In this document: positions 54,638-63,468 of the stretch, one piece after another
Layout of the letters: each line of letters starts with the position of its first letter
How positions within the stretch are numbered: the first letter of the stretch is position 1
Assembly (NCBI RefSeq): GCF_004827385.1
Contig: NZ_SRXN01000014.1
Location: 112,330 to 176,329 of the forward strand
DNA: 64,000 nt
DNA from: Ensifer sp. MPMI2T
GTDB taxonomy: Bacteria; Pseudomonadota; Alphaproteobacteria; Rhizobiales; Rhizobiaceae
Direction: 5' to 3'
The notes under the pieces: model-generated
What the model saw: the letters and a program-made list of their open reading frames with translations, nothing else
Databases searched by the model: none
Told to the model about the DNA's origin: nothing
Position numbers and translations under genes: made by a program

Positions 54638-57600
54638 ATGTCGCATGACGACCGCTTCACCCTCGATATGTTCGGCGCCACGTCGCCGACATCCGGCCTT
54701 GGCCTCGGCGTGACCGCCTCCGCTGGGGATTTCGATCCCGACGACGATCCCGATCCTTCCGCGCCCGCGCCGGCCATGCCGGCAACGGCCATTCCGCGCC
54801 TGCGGCCATCTCGCCAGGATCGCGGCCAGAACTTTCAGCTGCTCGGCGACCGGGGGCTTGCTCGCGGCTGGAAGCAGAGGGCGCGTGACAATCTCGCCGC
54901 CATCGCCTTGGCCAGCAGGATCGAGGCTGACGACCGCCCTGCCACGCGTGAGGAACAGGAGGGCCTCATCCGCTTCACCGGCTTTGGCTCATCGGAACTG
55001 GCCAATAGCATGTTTCGCCGGCCAGGTGCAGTGACGTTTCGACAGGGGTGGGAGGAAGTCGGATCGGCGCTCGAAGACGCCGTCAGCGAGACCGACTACG
55101 CTTCACTCGCCCGTTGCACCCAATATGCGCATTTCACACCGGAGTTCATCGTCCGGGCGATCTGGAGTGGCTTGCAGCGGCTCGGCTGGCGCGGCGGGCG
55201 CGTGCTCGAGCCTGGCATTGGCACGGGGCTGTTCCCGGCCTTGATTCCGGAAGGGTTGCGGGATGCGAGCCATGTCACAGGCATCGAACTCGATCCCGTT
55301 ACGTCGAGGATTGCCCAGCTGTTGCAGCCGGAGGCGCGGATTATCACCGGGGATTTCGCGCGGACTGAGCTGCCGGCGAGCTTCGACCTCGCCATTGGCA
55401 ACCCACCCTTCTCCGATCGAACCGTCAGATCCGACCGCACCTATCGGTCGCTAGGCTTGCGGCTGCATGACTATTTCATTGCGCGCTCGATCGACCTCTT
55501 GAAACCAGGCGCGCTCGCCGGCTTCGTCACCAGCGCCGGCACGATGGACAAGGCCGATGCGACGGCGCGTGAACATATCGCCAGAACGGCCGACCTGATC
55601 GCGGCGATCAGGCTGCCTGAAGGCAGTTTCCGCGCCGACGCCGGCACGGATGTCGTCGTCGACATTCTGTTTTTCCGGAAGCGGAAGACCGGAGAGCCGG
55701 AGGGCGATCTTTCCTGGCTCGACATCGACGAGGTGCGGCCTGCGACTTCGGAGGAAGGACCGATCCACGTGAACCGCTGGCTCGCGCGGCACCCGGACTT
55801 CGTGCTCGGCACGCATGCGCTGACCTCGGGACCCTTCGGCGAGACCTATACATGCCTGCCGCGCGGCAATGAGGATCTCGCCTCTGCGCTGTCTGCGGCC
55901 ATCATGCGTCTTCCGCAGGCAATCTATGACGGCGAGCCGACGGTCGTCGATTTCGACAATGACGAGGTAGCTGATCACGATGGCGTCGATCTGTCCTCCG
56001 GCTCCCATCTCCGCGAGGGAAGTTTCGTGTTCGACAAGTCTCGCGGTCTCATGCAGGTCATCGACGGTGAGGCCGCTGCGGTGAAGGTCCGAAAGGGCCG
56101 CAGCACAGACGGCATCCCGGGAAAGCATGTCCGCATCATCGCCAAGCTGATCCCGATCCGCGACGCCGTGCGGGAGGTGCTGAAAGCCCAGGAGCTCGAT
56201 CGACCCTGGAAGGACGCCCAGATCCGGCTGCGCATCGCCTGGTCGAGTTTCGTCCGCGAGTTCGGGCCGATCAATCACACCATCGTTTCGATCTCGGAGG
56301 ATCTGGAAACCGGCGAGTCGCGCGAAACGCATCGCCGTCCGAACCTCAATCCCTTCCTCGACGATCCCGATTGCTGGCTGGTCGCTTCGATCGAGGACTA
56401 CGATCTCGAAACCGACACAGCGCGTCCCGGCGCGATCTTCAGCGAGCGCGTGATCTCGCCGCCAGCCGCCCCGGTCATCACGAATGCTGCCGATGCGCTC
56501 GCCGTTGTCCTGAACGAGCGCGGACATGTCGATATCGAGCATATCGCCGAACTTTCGCATCGCGACGTCGATGACGTCGTCACTGAGCTCGGCAGCGCCA
56601 TCTTCCGCGATCCGCAAACCGGCGCCTGGCAGATGGCCGACGCCTATCTCTCGGGCCACGTTCGCGACAAGCTGAAGGTGGCTGAAGCGGCCGCAGCGCT
56701 CGACCCTTCCTATGAGCGCAATGTCATGGCGCTCATTGCCGTGCAGCCCGCCGACCTCCGCCCCTCCGACATTACCGCCCGACTCGGGGCGCCCTGGATT
56801 CCCGCGGGCGACGTTGTTGCCTTCGTCCACGAGACCATGGGCGCCGAAATCCGCATTCATCACCTGCCGGAGCTGGCGTCCTGGACGGTCGAGGCACGGC
56901 AGCTCGGCTACCTCGCCGCGGGCACGTCGGAATGGGGCACAGATCGTCGTCATGCCGGCGAGCTCATCGCCGATGCGCTCAACTCCCGCATTCCGCAGAT
57001 CTTCGACACGTTCAGGGACGCCGACGGCAGCGAGCGTCGCGTGCTGAATGTCGTCGACACGGAGGCGGCCAAGGAGAAGCTGCAGAAGATCAAGACCGCG
57101 TTTCAGACCTGGATCTGGTCCGATCCCGACCGCACCGACCGGCTGGCGCGGGTCTATAACGACCGCTTCAACAATATCGCGCCGAGAGCATTCGATGGCT
57201 CGCATCTGAGACCCCCCGGCGCCTCGGCGGCCTTCTCGCTTTACCCGCACCAGAAGCGCGGCATCTGGCGGATCATCGCCGCCGGATCGACTTATCTTGC
57301 GCATGCCGTCGGCGCCGGCAAGACGATGACGATGGCAGCTGGCGTGATGGAGCAACGCCGGCTCGGCCTGATCGCCAAGGCGATGCTGGTCGTCCCCGGC
57401 CATTGCCTGGCGCAGGCGGCCCGTGAATTCCTGGCGCTCTATCCGAACGCCCGCATCCTCGTCGCCGACGAAACCAACTTCACTTTAGCCAAGCGCCACC
57501 GTTTCCTGTCGCGTGCGGCGACTGCGGCGTGGGATGCGATCATCATCACCCATTCGGCCTTCCGCTTTATCGGCATACCCTCCGCCTTCGAGCAACAGAT

Positions 57601-59728
57601 GATCCAGGACGAGCTCGAGCTCTATGAGACCCTGCTCACCAAGGTCGAAAGCGATGACCGGGTTTCGCGCAAACGGCTCGAGCGGCTGAAGGAGGGGCTC
57701 AAGGAGCGGCTCGAATCCCTCTCCACCCGCAAGGACGACCTGCTGACCATCGCCGAGATCGGTGTCGACCAGATCATCGTCGACGAGGCGCAGGAGTTCC
57801 GGAAACTCTCGTTCGCCACCAACATGTCGACGCTGAAGGGTGTGGATCCGAACGGCTCGCAACGCGCCTGGGACCTTTATGTCAAATCCCGCTTCATCGA
57901 GACGAAGAACCCGGGCCGGGCGCTGGTGCTGGCATCGGGCACCCCGATCACCAACACGCTCGGCGAGATGTTCACCGTCCAGCGGTTGATGGATCATTCG
58001 TCCCTCATGGAGCGAGGACTGCACGAATTCGATGCCTGGGCCTCGGCCTTCGGCGACACGACCACCGAACTCGAATTGCAGCCGTCGGGCAAGTACAAGC
58101 CCGTCAGCCGCTTTGCGAGCTTCGTCAACGTTCCCGAGCTGATCGCGATGTTCCGCTCCTTTGCCGATGTCGTCATGCCGGAGGACCTGCGCCAATATGT
58201 GAAGGTGCCTGATGTTTCGACTGGCAAGCGGCAGATCATCACCTCGAAGCCGACCGAGGCCTTCAAGCGCTATCAGACCATTCTCGACGCCCGCATCAAG
58301 GCGATCGAGCAACGTGACCGGCCGCCAGAGCCGGGCGACGACATCCTGCTTTCGGTCATCACCGACGGCCGGCATGCGGCGATCGATCTGCGCCTCGTCG
58401 ATCGGGACAACGACAACGAGCCTGACAACAAGCTCAACAATCTGATTGCCAACGCCTACCGCATCTGGGAAGCCACTGCTGCGAACACCTATCTCCGCAC
58501 CGACGGCAAAACCTATGACCTGCCGGGCGCGGCGCAGATGATCTTTTCCGATCTCGGCACCATCTCGGTCGAAAAGAGCCGCGGCTTTTCGGCCTATCGC
58601 TGGATCCGCGACGAGCTCGTGCGCATGGGCGTGCCGGCGTCGGAAATCGCCTTCATGCAGGACTACAAGAAGAGCCAGGCCAAGCAGCGGCTGTTCGGCG
58701 ATGTTCGCGCCGGCAAGGTGCGGTTTCTGATCGGCAGTTCCGAGACCATGGGCACCGGCGTCAATGCGCAGCTGAGACTCAAGGCACTCCATCACCTCGA
58801 CGTGCCTTGGCGGCCGTCGCAGATCGAGCAGCGCGAGGGCCGCATCATCAGGCAGGGCAACCAGCACGACGAGATCGATATCTTCGCCTATGCCACCGAG
58901 GGCTCGCTCGATGCGACGATGTGGCAAAATAACGAGCGCAAGGCCCGTTTTATCGCGGCGGCCCTTTCAGGCGATACCTCGATCCGCCGGCTGGAAGATT
59001 TGGGTGAGGGACAAGCGAACCAGTTCGCCATGGCGAAAGCGATTGCGTCGGGCGACCAGCGCTTGATGCAGAAGGCAGGGCTTGAAGCCGACATCGCCAG
59101 GCTCGAGCGACTGCGCGCCGCCCATATCGACGATCTCTTCGCCGTGCGGCGGCAGATCCGCGACGCTGAGCGTGAGATCGAAACGGCCATGCGCCGGATT
59201 GACGAGATCGGCAAAGACATTGAACTCCTTGTCCCGACATCAGGCGATGCCTTCACTATCACGGTGATGGGCAAGTCATACAAGGAGCGGAAGGACGCTG
59301 GCCGGGCTTTGATGAAGGAAATCCTCACTCTCGTCCAATTCCAACAGGAAGGCGAGATTCACATCGCCTCCGTCGGCGGCTTCGATCTCGTCTATGAAGG
59401 CGAACGGACCGGCCGGGGCGACAATTACCATTACCAGGCCCTGCTCCAGCGCACGGGCGGAATTCAAGAGATCGAATTACCGGTCACCGTCACGCCGCTG
59501 GGAGCGATATCCCGCCTCGAGCATGCACTCGCCGGCTTCGAGGAAGAGCACGAACGCTATCGCCAGCGACTGGAAGAGTACCGGCGCAGGCTCACATCCT
59601 ATCAGTCGCGGCAGGGCGGCAGCTTTGCTTTCGTCGACGAACTAGCGGAAAAACGCCGGCTGCTCGGCGCGCTCGAAAAGGCTCTCGCCGACGATTTCGA
59701 TCGCGGCGACGAACGCAAGGTCGCCTGA
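54638..59728 (+). CDS. giant N6-adenine methylase / SNF2-like helicase (polyvalent mobile-element protein)
   Basis: A 1696-residue protein. An N6-type methylase occupies about 150-360, with motif I VLEPGIGTGLFP (near 186) and catalytic NPPF (near 254). A superfamily 2 helicase follows with motif I HAVGAGKTMTMAAG (near 889), motif II VDEAQEFRKL (near 1047), motif III ASGTPITNTLGE (near 1096), and motif VI IEQREGRIIRQGNQ (near 1397). The C-terminal ~220 residues are coiled coil. AGGAGAATGAGCCC precedes the ATG. Such multi-domain proteins of conjugative elements are thought to protect entering DNA from host restriction or to process it; no restriction nuclease domain or gene is visible. Confidence 0.88.
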   Translation: MSHDDRFTLDMFGATSPTSGLGLGVTASAGDFDPDDDPDPSAPAPAMPATAIPRLRPSRQDRGQNFQLLGDRGLARGWKQRARDNLAAIALASRIEADDRPATREEQEGLIRFTGFGSSELANSMFRRPGAVTFRQGWEEVGSALEDAVSETDYASLARCTQYAHFTPEFIVRAIWSGLQRLGWRGGRVLEPGIGTGLFPALIPEGLRDASHVTGIELDPVTSRIAQLLQPEARIITGDFARTELPASFDLAIGNPPFSDRTVRSDRTYRSLGLRLHDYFIARSIDLLKPGALAGFVTSAGTMDKADATAREHIARTADLIAAIRLPEGSFRADAGTDVVVDILFFRKRKTGEPEGDLSWLDIDEVRPATSEEGPIHVNRWLARHPDFVLGTHALTSGPFGETYTCLPRGNEDLASALSAAIMRLPQAIYDGEPTVVDFDNDEVADHDGVDLSSGSHLREGSFVFDKSRGLMQVIDGEAAAVKVRKGRSTDGIPGKHVRIIAKLIPIRDAVREVLKAQELDRPWKDAQIRLRIAWSSFVREFGPINHTIVSISEDLETGESRETHRRPNLNPFLDDPDCWLVASIEDYDLETDTARPGAIFSERVISPPAAPVITNAADALAVVLNERGHVDIEHIAELSHRDVDDVVTELGSAIFRDPQTGAWQMADAYLSGHVRDKLKVAEAAAALDPSYERNVMALIAVQPADLRPSDITARLGAPWIPAGDVVAFVHETMGAEIRIHHLPELASWTVEARQLGYLAAGTSEWGTDRRHAGELIADALNSRIPQIFDTFRDADGSERRVLNVVDTEAAKEKLQKIKTAFQTWIWSDPDRTDRLARVYNDRFNNIAPRAFDGSHLRPPGASAAFSLYPHQKRGIWRIIAAGSTYLAHAVGAGKTMTMAAGVMEQRRLGLIAKAMLVVPGHCLAQAAREFLALYPNARILVADETNFTLAKRHRFLSRAATAAWDAIIITHSAFRFIGIPSAFEQQMIQDELELYETLLTKVESDDRVSRKRLERLKEGLKERLESLSTRKDDLLTIAEIGVDQIIVDEAQEFRKLSFATNMSTLKGVDPNGSQRAWDLYVKSRFIETKNPGRALVLASGTPITNTLGEMFTVQRLMDHSSLMERGLHEFDAWASAFGDTTTELELQPSGKYKPVSRFASFVNVPELIAMFRSFADVVMPEDLRQYVKVPDVSTGKRQIITSKPTEAFKRYQTILDARIKAIEQRDRPPEPGDDILLSVITDGRHAAIDLRLVDRDNDNEPDNKLNNLIANAYRIWEATAANTYLRTDGKTYDLPGAAQMIFSDLGTISVEKSRGFSAYRWIRDELVRMGVPASEIAFMQDYKKSQAKQRLFGDVRAGKVRFLIGSSETMGTGVNAQLRLKALHHLDVPWRPSQIEQREGRIIRQGNQHDEIDIFAYATEGSLDATMWQNNERKARFIAAALSGDTSIRRLEDLGEGQANQFAMAKAIASGDQRLMQKAGLEADIARLERLRAAHIDDLFAVRRQIRDAEREIETAMRRIDEIGKDIELLVPTSGDAFTITVMGKSYKERKDAGRALMKEILTLVQFQQEGEIHIASVGGFDLVYEGERTGRGDNYHYQALLQRTGGIQEIELPVTVTPLGAISRLEHALAGFEEEHERYRQRLEEYRRRLTSYQSRQGGSFAFVDELAEKRRLLGALEKALADDFDRGDERKVA

Positions 59729-59913
59729 CATGCCGCGTGTCTGCGCAACGCGACTGGCAGCCCGCCAGAGGCTGTCAAAAGAGACGCCGCTCCCCGATCG
59801 GGGAGTTGATGAACAGAATGCCCGGCGCGGTTTCGGGCGGCGGCGCCGGGATAGAAGCACTCGTCCCATGCTTCGAGAGCATGTTGGCCGACGCCCGGGT
59901 TAGACGGCGAGGT

Positions 59914-59956
59914 TTGAATTTCCCGCCTGTAAAATATATATTCCGATCCATCGGAA
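59914..59956 (+). promoter_or_regulatory. promoter and 16-bp operator of DUF433/PIN-like module
   Basis: TTGAAT (59914-59919) and TATATT (59937-59942) have 17-bp spacing. The perfect palindrome TTCCGATCCATCGGAA (59941-59956) overlaps the -10 and start point, the arrangement expected for toxin-antitoxin autorepression. Translation begins 17 bases on, at 59973. Confidence 0.7.
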
Positions 59957-59972
59957 GGATTTGGAGCGTGCC

Positions 59973-60623
59973 ATGATCTCGAGCGAGATGTTGAAGACCG
60001 CGGAGGCGGCTGTCGTCGCGCGCGTGACGCCGCGCGATGTCAACAGAGTGATCGACGAAGGAATTCTGCCCGCAGCGTTCTCTTCGGCCGAAAACGGCCG
60101 CAGGATCTGGGTGACCGCTTGCTCGCTCATTTCCTTCTACTATGAGAGCGCCGCGCGCCTGACCTCGGAAGAGCGCATCAATGCCATCCGATGGGCCGAG
60201 CCACGCCTCAGCGAATGGAAGGCACTGGCGCTGGAATCGCTGATCGCGAAGGACTGGACGTTGCACCACGATTTTCTGACGATCGATCTGGCGCCGTTTT
60301 TCAGGAAGACGGTCGAGAGCCTCGCCGCTCTTGAAGCTGCTCGGGACATGGTGACGTCCTCGCCGGACATATTGGGCGGCACGCCCGTTGTCCGTGGAAC
60401 GAGAATTCCGGTCTACGATGTTGCCGCTTCTCTTGCGGCCGGCCATTCCATCGACGAGATACTGGAGGCATTTCCGGCGCTTGATGAACGGCGTATCGGC
60501 CTTGCGAAGGTCTATGCCGAAGCCAATCCGCTTCGTGGCCGGCCCAGGCCTGCGCCGGAACTGCCCGCCGGCGCCCGGATCGTTAGGGACCGCCGTGTCG
60601 CCAGGCGCAGGCGGCCTGCATGA
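59973..60623 (+). CDS. DUF433 domain antitoxin-like protein
   Basis: About 216 residues. The C-terminal DUF433 domain reads SSPDILGGTPVVRGTRIPVY then DVAASLAAGHSIDEILEAFP; DUF433 proteins are VapB-like antitoxins with a DNA-binding fold. An additional N-terminal part (AAVVARVTPRDVNRVIDEGI) has an HTH-like look. It overlaps the toxin-like gene by four bases (ATGA). A palindrome over its promoter fits autoregulation. Confidence 0.85.
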   Translation: MISSEMLKTAEAAVVARVTPRDVNRVIDEGILPAAFSSAENGRRIWVTACSLISFYYESAARLTSEERINAIRWAEPRLSEWKALALESLIAKDWTLHHDFLTIDLAPFFRKTVESLAALEAARDMVTSSPDILGGTPVVRGTRIPVYDVAASLAAGHSIDEILEAFPALDERRIGLAKVYAEANPLRGRPRPAPELPAGARIVRDRRVARRRRPA

Positions 60624-61029
60624 AACTGCTCATCGACGAATGCCTCAGCCCGCGGCTGGTTCAGATGGCGCAAGCGGCGGGCCATGTCCAGTCGACCCAT
60701 ATCGTCTGGCTCGGCAAAAGCGGTTGGAAAGACTGGGAGCTCAAGCCGCTCATCCTCGATGGCGACTGGACCTTCGTCACGAAGAACTCAGTGGATTTCC
60801 GGGGGCCTGAGGCCGCCCCGGGGTCGAAAGGGCAATACGCGGATGTCGCGATCCATGCGGGGCTTATATGTCTGAACGGCCCTTCGTCTATGGACCTGGC
60901 AAAAACTGGAGCTGTTCGAAGAAGCACTGCAAGAGCTTTAGGCGGATGACGATCTGGTCAATCAGGTGCGAAGTGACCATGACCGAAGATGACATCCACA
61001 TCCTGCGCTACTTGCTGCCGGCCGAATAG
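60620..61029 (+). pseudogene. DUF5615 PIN-like toxin, C-terminus destroyed
   Basis: The N-terminal 93 codons are intact: MKLLIDECLSPRLVQMAQAA includes the first acidic PIN residues (IDEC), and DWTFVTKNSVDFRGPEAA the second. Family sequence then shifts frame near 60903 (LELFEEALQEL), meets TAG at 60939-60941, continues DDDLVNQV and shifts again near 60968 to EVTMTEDDIHILRYLLPAE with stop 61027-61029. Three lesions in a short distance show decay; the toxin is likely inactive while the antitoxin gene is intact. Confidence 0.78.
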
Positions 61030-61144
61030 CGTCGGCCGCCGGCGCACGCCCGAGCCGGACGTATCAATTTTGGTTGCGCCGCAGCATATGCATGGCTGCA
61101 TTGCACAAAAAGTGATTTCGGTCTGATCAAAACACAGGCATTAT

Positions 61145-61266
61145 GCCTGCAGCTGATGCACATGGCGGCTTCTCCTCCCAGTGCCGCTGTATCAGCTGTT
61201 CCCCTCTGGAGGTTTAAATTACCTTCACACTTCAAGGGCCGCGGTCTCCGCTGGCCCTCTTTTTTT
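61145..61266 (+). ncRNA. alpha-r14-like (NfeR1-type) trans-acting small RNA
   Basis: Three hairpins in about 122 bases. Stem 1: CAGCTGAT (61150-61157) with ATCAGCTG (61191-61198), extended by GCGGC/GCCGC, exposing the loop TTCTCCTCCCAGT, an anti-Shine-Dalgarno sequence. Stem 2: AGGT/ACCT around TTAAATT, with CCCTCTGGAGG just before. Stem 3: GC-rich terminator hairpin with CTTTTTTT. Alpha-r14 RNAs of Rhizobiaceae share this three-hairpin plan with CUCCUCCC loops, several copies per genome, some on plasmids. The 5' end is estimated from the first stem. Likely represses several mRNAs at their ribosome-binding sites. Confidence 0.72.
61235..61266 (+). terminator. Rho-independent terminator of the small RNA
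   Basis: AGGGCC (61235-61240) pairs with GGCCCT (61253-61258), continued by GCGG/CCGC with one bulged T, followed by CTTTTTTT (61259-61266). It is the strongest intrinsic terminator I see in the window. Confidence 0.88.
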
Positions 61267-61316
61267 GCCATCGCATATCATGCGCCGCGTTAAGTCCATC
61301 ACACCGAGCAGTATTA

Positions 61317-62672
61317 TCAAGACCCGAGCAGCCAGCCGCCACCACGCTCGATATAAGCGTCCCGCTCTTTAATGCCTTCGGGAAGCGGCATTTCGAAAGC
61401 AGTCAGAAGCTCATCGATATTATGTCCGATCAGGTCGGCGAAGCGCTTGAGGCCGATGCGGTCGAGCCTGGGCAGTTCCGCTGCGAGCCCTGCCGATATT
61501 CTTTCCGTCAGCGATCTTGTGAGGCGATTTTGTGCGCCGCGTGAGGCGATCCCGAGTGCATCGAGAAAGGCAGCAAAGTCCGTTAGCTCAAGATCGGCAA
61601 GCCTGATGGCATTTCCGATGGAAAAGGCAAAGAGATCGGTCAGATTGGGATCTAGCCTTGTCGGCATCAGATCGTAGCGGGGCGACACACGAATCCTGCC
61701 GCCCCGATCGTAAAGGAGCGCAAAATTCTTGGCATGGGCATCGACATTGCCGGTCATGAGATCGAACAGGACTGCCCCGATGAAGCGCTGCTTTTCGCCT
61801 GCGGGATCGACCGTGGCCTCGAGGATCCGGTTGATTGCGTGAGCGTCGAAGCGGCGGCCCTCTCGGCCGTGCCGTTCGTACTTGAGTGACGGAGGAAGAC
61901 CAAGCGCTTGGGCGAAGTCCTCCTGATGAACCCTGACGATTTTGTTGTCGGCGTTCAGCCTCCGGTCGAAACGTTCGATCACCAAAGCATCGACGCCATT
62001 GAAGTTGACGACATCCGCTTGCGCGGTCTCGAAGCCGAGCTCCCTCGAAAGCAGGAGTGTTTCGAACTCGAGCCTCGGGTCTTGAGGATGCTCCAGGTCC
62101 GGAACCTTTATGATGTGCGTGGTGGGAGCGCCCGAGCCGGCGATGGGTTCTGCGTAGCTGCCGTCAGGAAGGATTGTCACGGCAATCTTGCTCTGGACGC
62201 CGGCGAGTGGTGACGGGTCCTCGGTGCCTTCCGGCAGCCGCTGACGCCTATGGAGCGAACTGATGATGGCATTCAGCCGATCGTCCTCGATCTTCTTGTA
62301 GTCGAGGTTGTAGTCGCCAGGCACCTTGACGGGAGGGGCGCCCAGCGGCAGGACAGAGATCGCGCCGGCGCAATCCTTGCCGAGATAGAAGAGAAGTCCG
62401 GCGACGTCGCTCCGCGCGAGGCCTTCGCGGTCCATCACGCGCTGTAGGATGCCGTCCCGTTCCTGAAGAAGGTTATCGAAAAAGGGGCGAGCCCTGTTGT
62501 CATCGAAGGCTTCTTCCCCGAGTGGAAAGGACAGCGAAAGCGGAAAGGCGTCGGGATCGGCAAGATAGGTCGCCGAATAGGCGAAGGCCAAAGCGCCTTC
62601 TTCGTCCCTCACGAAATTGCCGATGGGGTCGGCAAACCCGTCAAGCCTGACATCGAGCGCGATAATGCCCAT
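61317..62672 (-). CDS. hipA: HipA-family serine/threonine kinase toxin
   Basis: A 451-residue HipA kinase. The N-terminal Couple_hipA region precedes the SPLAGVQSK phosphate-loop (residues 154-162; Ser154 region corresponds to the autophosphorylated loop). VHQEDFAQALG (near 249) and the catalytic TGNVDAHAKNFALL (Asp311) with SPRYDLMPT (Asp334, metal) are complete. HipA phosphorylates aminoacyl-tRNA synthetases and induces dormancy in characterised cases. It follows hipB by four bases on the minus strand. All key residues appear, so it should be active. Confidence 0.92.
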   Translation of the reverse strand: MGIIALDVRLDGFADPIGNFVRDEEGALAFAYSATYLADPDAFPLSLSFPLGEEAFDDNRARPFFDNLLQERDGILQRVMDREGLARSDVAGLLFYLGKDCAGAISVLPLGAPPVKVPGDYNLDYKKIEDDRLNAIISSLHRRQRLPEGTEDPSPLAGVQSKIAVTILPDGSYAEPIAGSGAPTTHIIKVPDLEHPQDPRLEFETLLLSRELGFETAQADVVNFNGVDALVIERFDRRLNADNKIVRVHQEDFAQALGLPPSLKYERHGREGRRFDAHAINRILEATVDPAGEKQRFIGAVLFDLMTGNVDAHAKNFALLYDRGGRIRVSPRYDLMPTRLDPNLTDLFAFSIGNAIRLADLELTDFAAFLDALGIASRGAQNRLTRSLTERISAGLAAELPRLDRIGLKRFADLIGHNIDELLTAFEMPLPEGIKERDAYIERGGGWLLGS

Positions 62673-62676
62673 GCGG

Positions 62677-63267
62677 CTATCGTGGCTGCGCTAATATGGA
62701 AATGCCGGCGGCGTGTGCGACTTTGAGAACTTTCTGGAACTCGAGCGTCGCCTTGCCGTTCTCGAGCTCGGATATGAATCGTCGCCCGACGCCCGCCAGA
62801 TCGGCAAATTCCTGTTGCGAGAGCTTTCGCGCCTCCCGTGCTTTTCTGACGAGATGGCCTAAGTCGCCGGCCGACACGATTTCCGATGCCTGGTGCCGCT
62901 GATCACTGCCTTTTGCCTTCGTCCTGCCTGTATCCTGTTCTCCAGACGAAGGAGAGAGGGGCTTTGGAAGCCCTAAACCTGGGATCTCCAGGTTCAAGGT
63001 CGGCATCTGGACTTCGGGCAGTCTCAGAGCGCTCGCGGCCTTCAAGGTTTCCGCCGCCGATCTCACTGATTTCATGTCGAAGCTTTTGAGTGTGTCCGTG
63101 AGGCTCTTGGACATTGAGGAAATGTCGCAGAGAGCCTTTGTGCCAGAATGGAGATCTGGCACACTCATCTGCTTGCGCAAGGTTTCGGAAAGCGGCGATT
63201 GCGCAAGCAGTCTTGCGACATCAGCCGCTCTCTTCGCTGAGGGTATCTTGTCGTCTGGATTGGCCAT
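62677..63267 (-). CDS. hipB: HipB-like antitoxin with N-terminal extension
   Basis: About 196 residues. The HTH_3/XRE domain is at the C-terminus (LGHLVRKAREARKLSQQEFA, DLAGVGRRFISELENGKATL); canonical HipB is about 90 residues and consists mostly of this. The preceding ~110 residues carry a Ser/Lys-rich helical segment (KSLTDTLKSFDMKSVRSAAE) of unknown role, possibly toxin-binding. ATG 63267 (MANPDDKIPS) is chosen because an operator-like palindrome lies directly upstream (63272); the frame to 63339 would cross it. Confidence 0.85.
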   Translation of the reverse strand: MANPDDKIPSAKRAADVARLLAQSPLSETLRKQMSVPDLHSGTKALCDISSMSKSLTDTLKSFDMKSVRSAAETLKAASALRLPEVQMPTLNLEIPGLGLPKPLSPSSGEQDTGRTKAKGSDQRHQASEIVSAGDLGHLVRKAREARKLSQQEFADLAGVGRRFISELENGKATLEFQKVLKVAHAAGISILAQPR

Positions 63268-63271
63268 GTCT

Positions 63272-63468
63272 GCTCCTGTACGGGAACATAATGCGGTTGG
63301 GACTGCATTGCAAGGCCAGATGTTCCCGAGCGGGAGCAATGCGCAGAAAGGCGGTTACCGAACGGGAGCAGGCGGCGGATTTTAGATCGTGCCGAGCGCT
63401 TCTGATCCCGTACGGGAACAAATCGCGGGATTTAAACTGTACCGAGCGCAATGTTCCCGAGCGGGAGC
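63272..63468. promoter_or_regulatory. five-copy operator array upstream of hipBA
   Basis: Five 16-bp palindromes of the type GTTCCCGNNCGGGAAC: 63272-63287, 63322-63337, 63354-63369, 63404-63419, 63453-63468. Spacings of starts are 50, 32, 50 and 49. The last two are part of a ~49-base imperfect tandem repeat that includes CCGAGCGC half-sites. The first overlaps the translation-initiation region of hipB. Most likely HipB-binding sites for autorepression, perhaps extending to a divergent plus-strand promoter. Confidence 0.78.

Noticed and set aside
55451..57403. 650-codon minus-strand open frame
   Set aside because: Shadow of the methylase-helicase gene; no family features, while the plus strand carries clear methylase motifs.
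57485..58927. 480-codon minus-strand open frame
   Set aside because: Shadow of the helicase domain, with no own start signal or motifs.
63272..63468. CRISPR-like array
   Set aside because: The repeats are short (16 bp) palindromes with irregular 32-50 base spacing and vary in sequence; an operator array next to hipB fits better.
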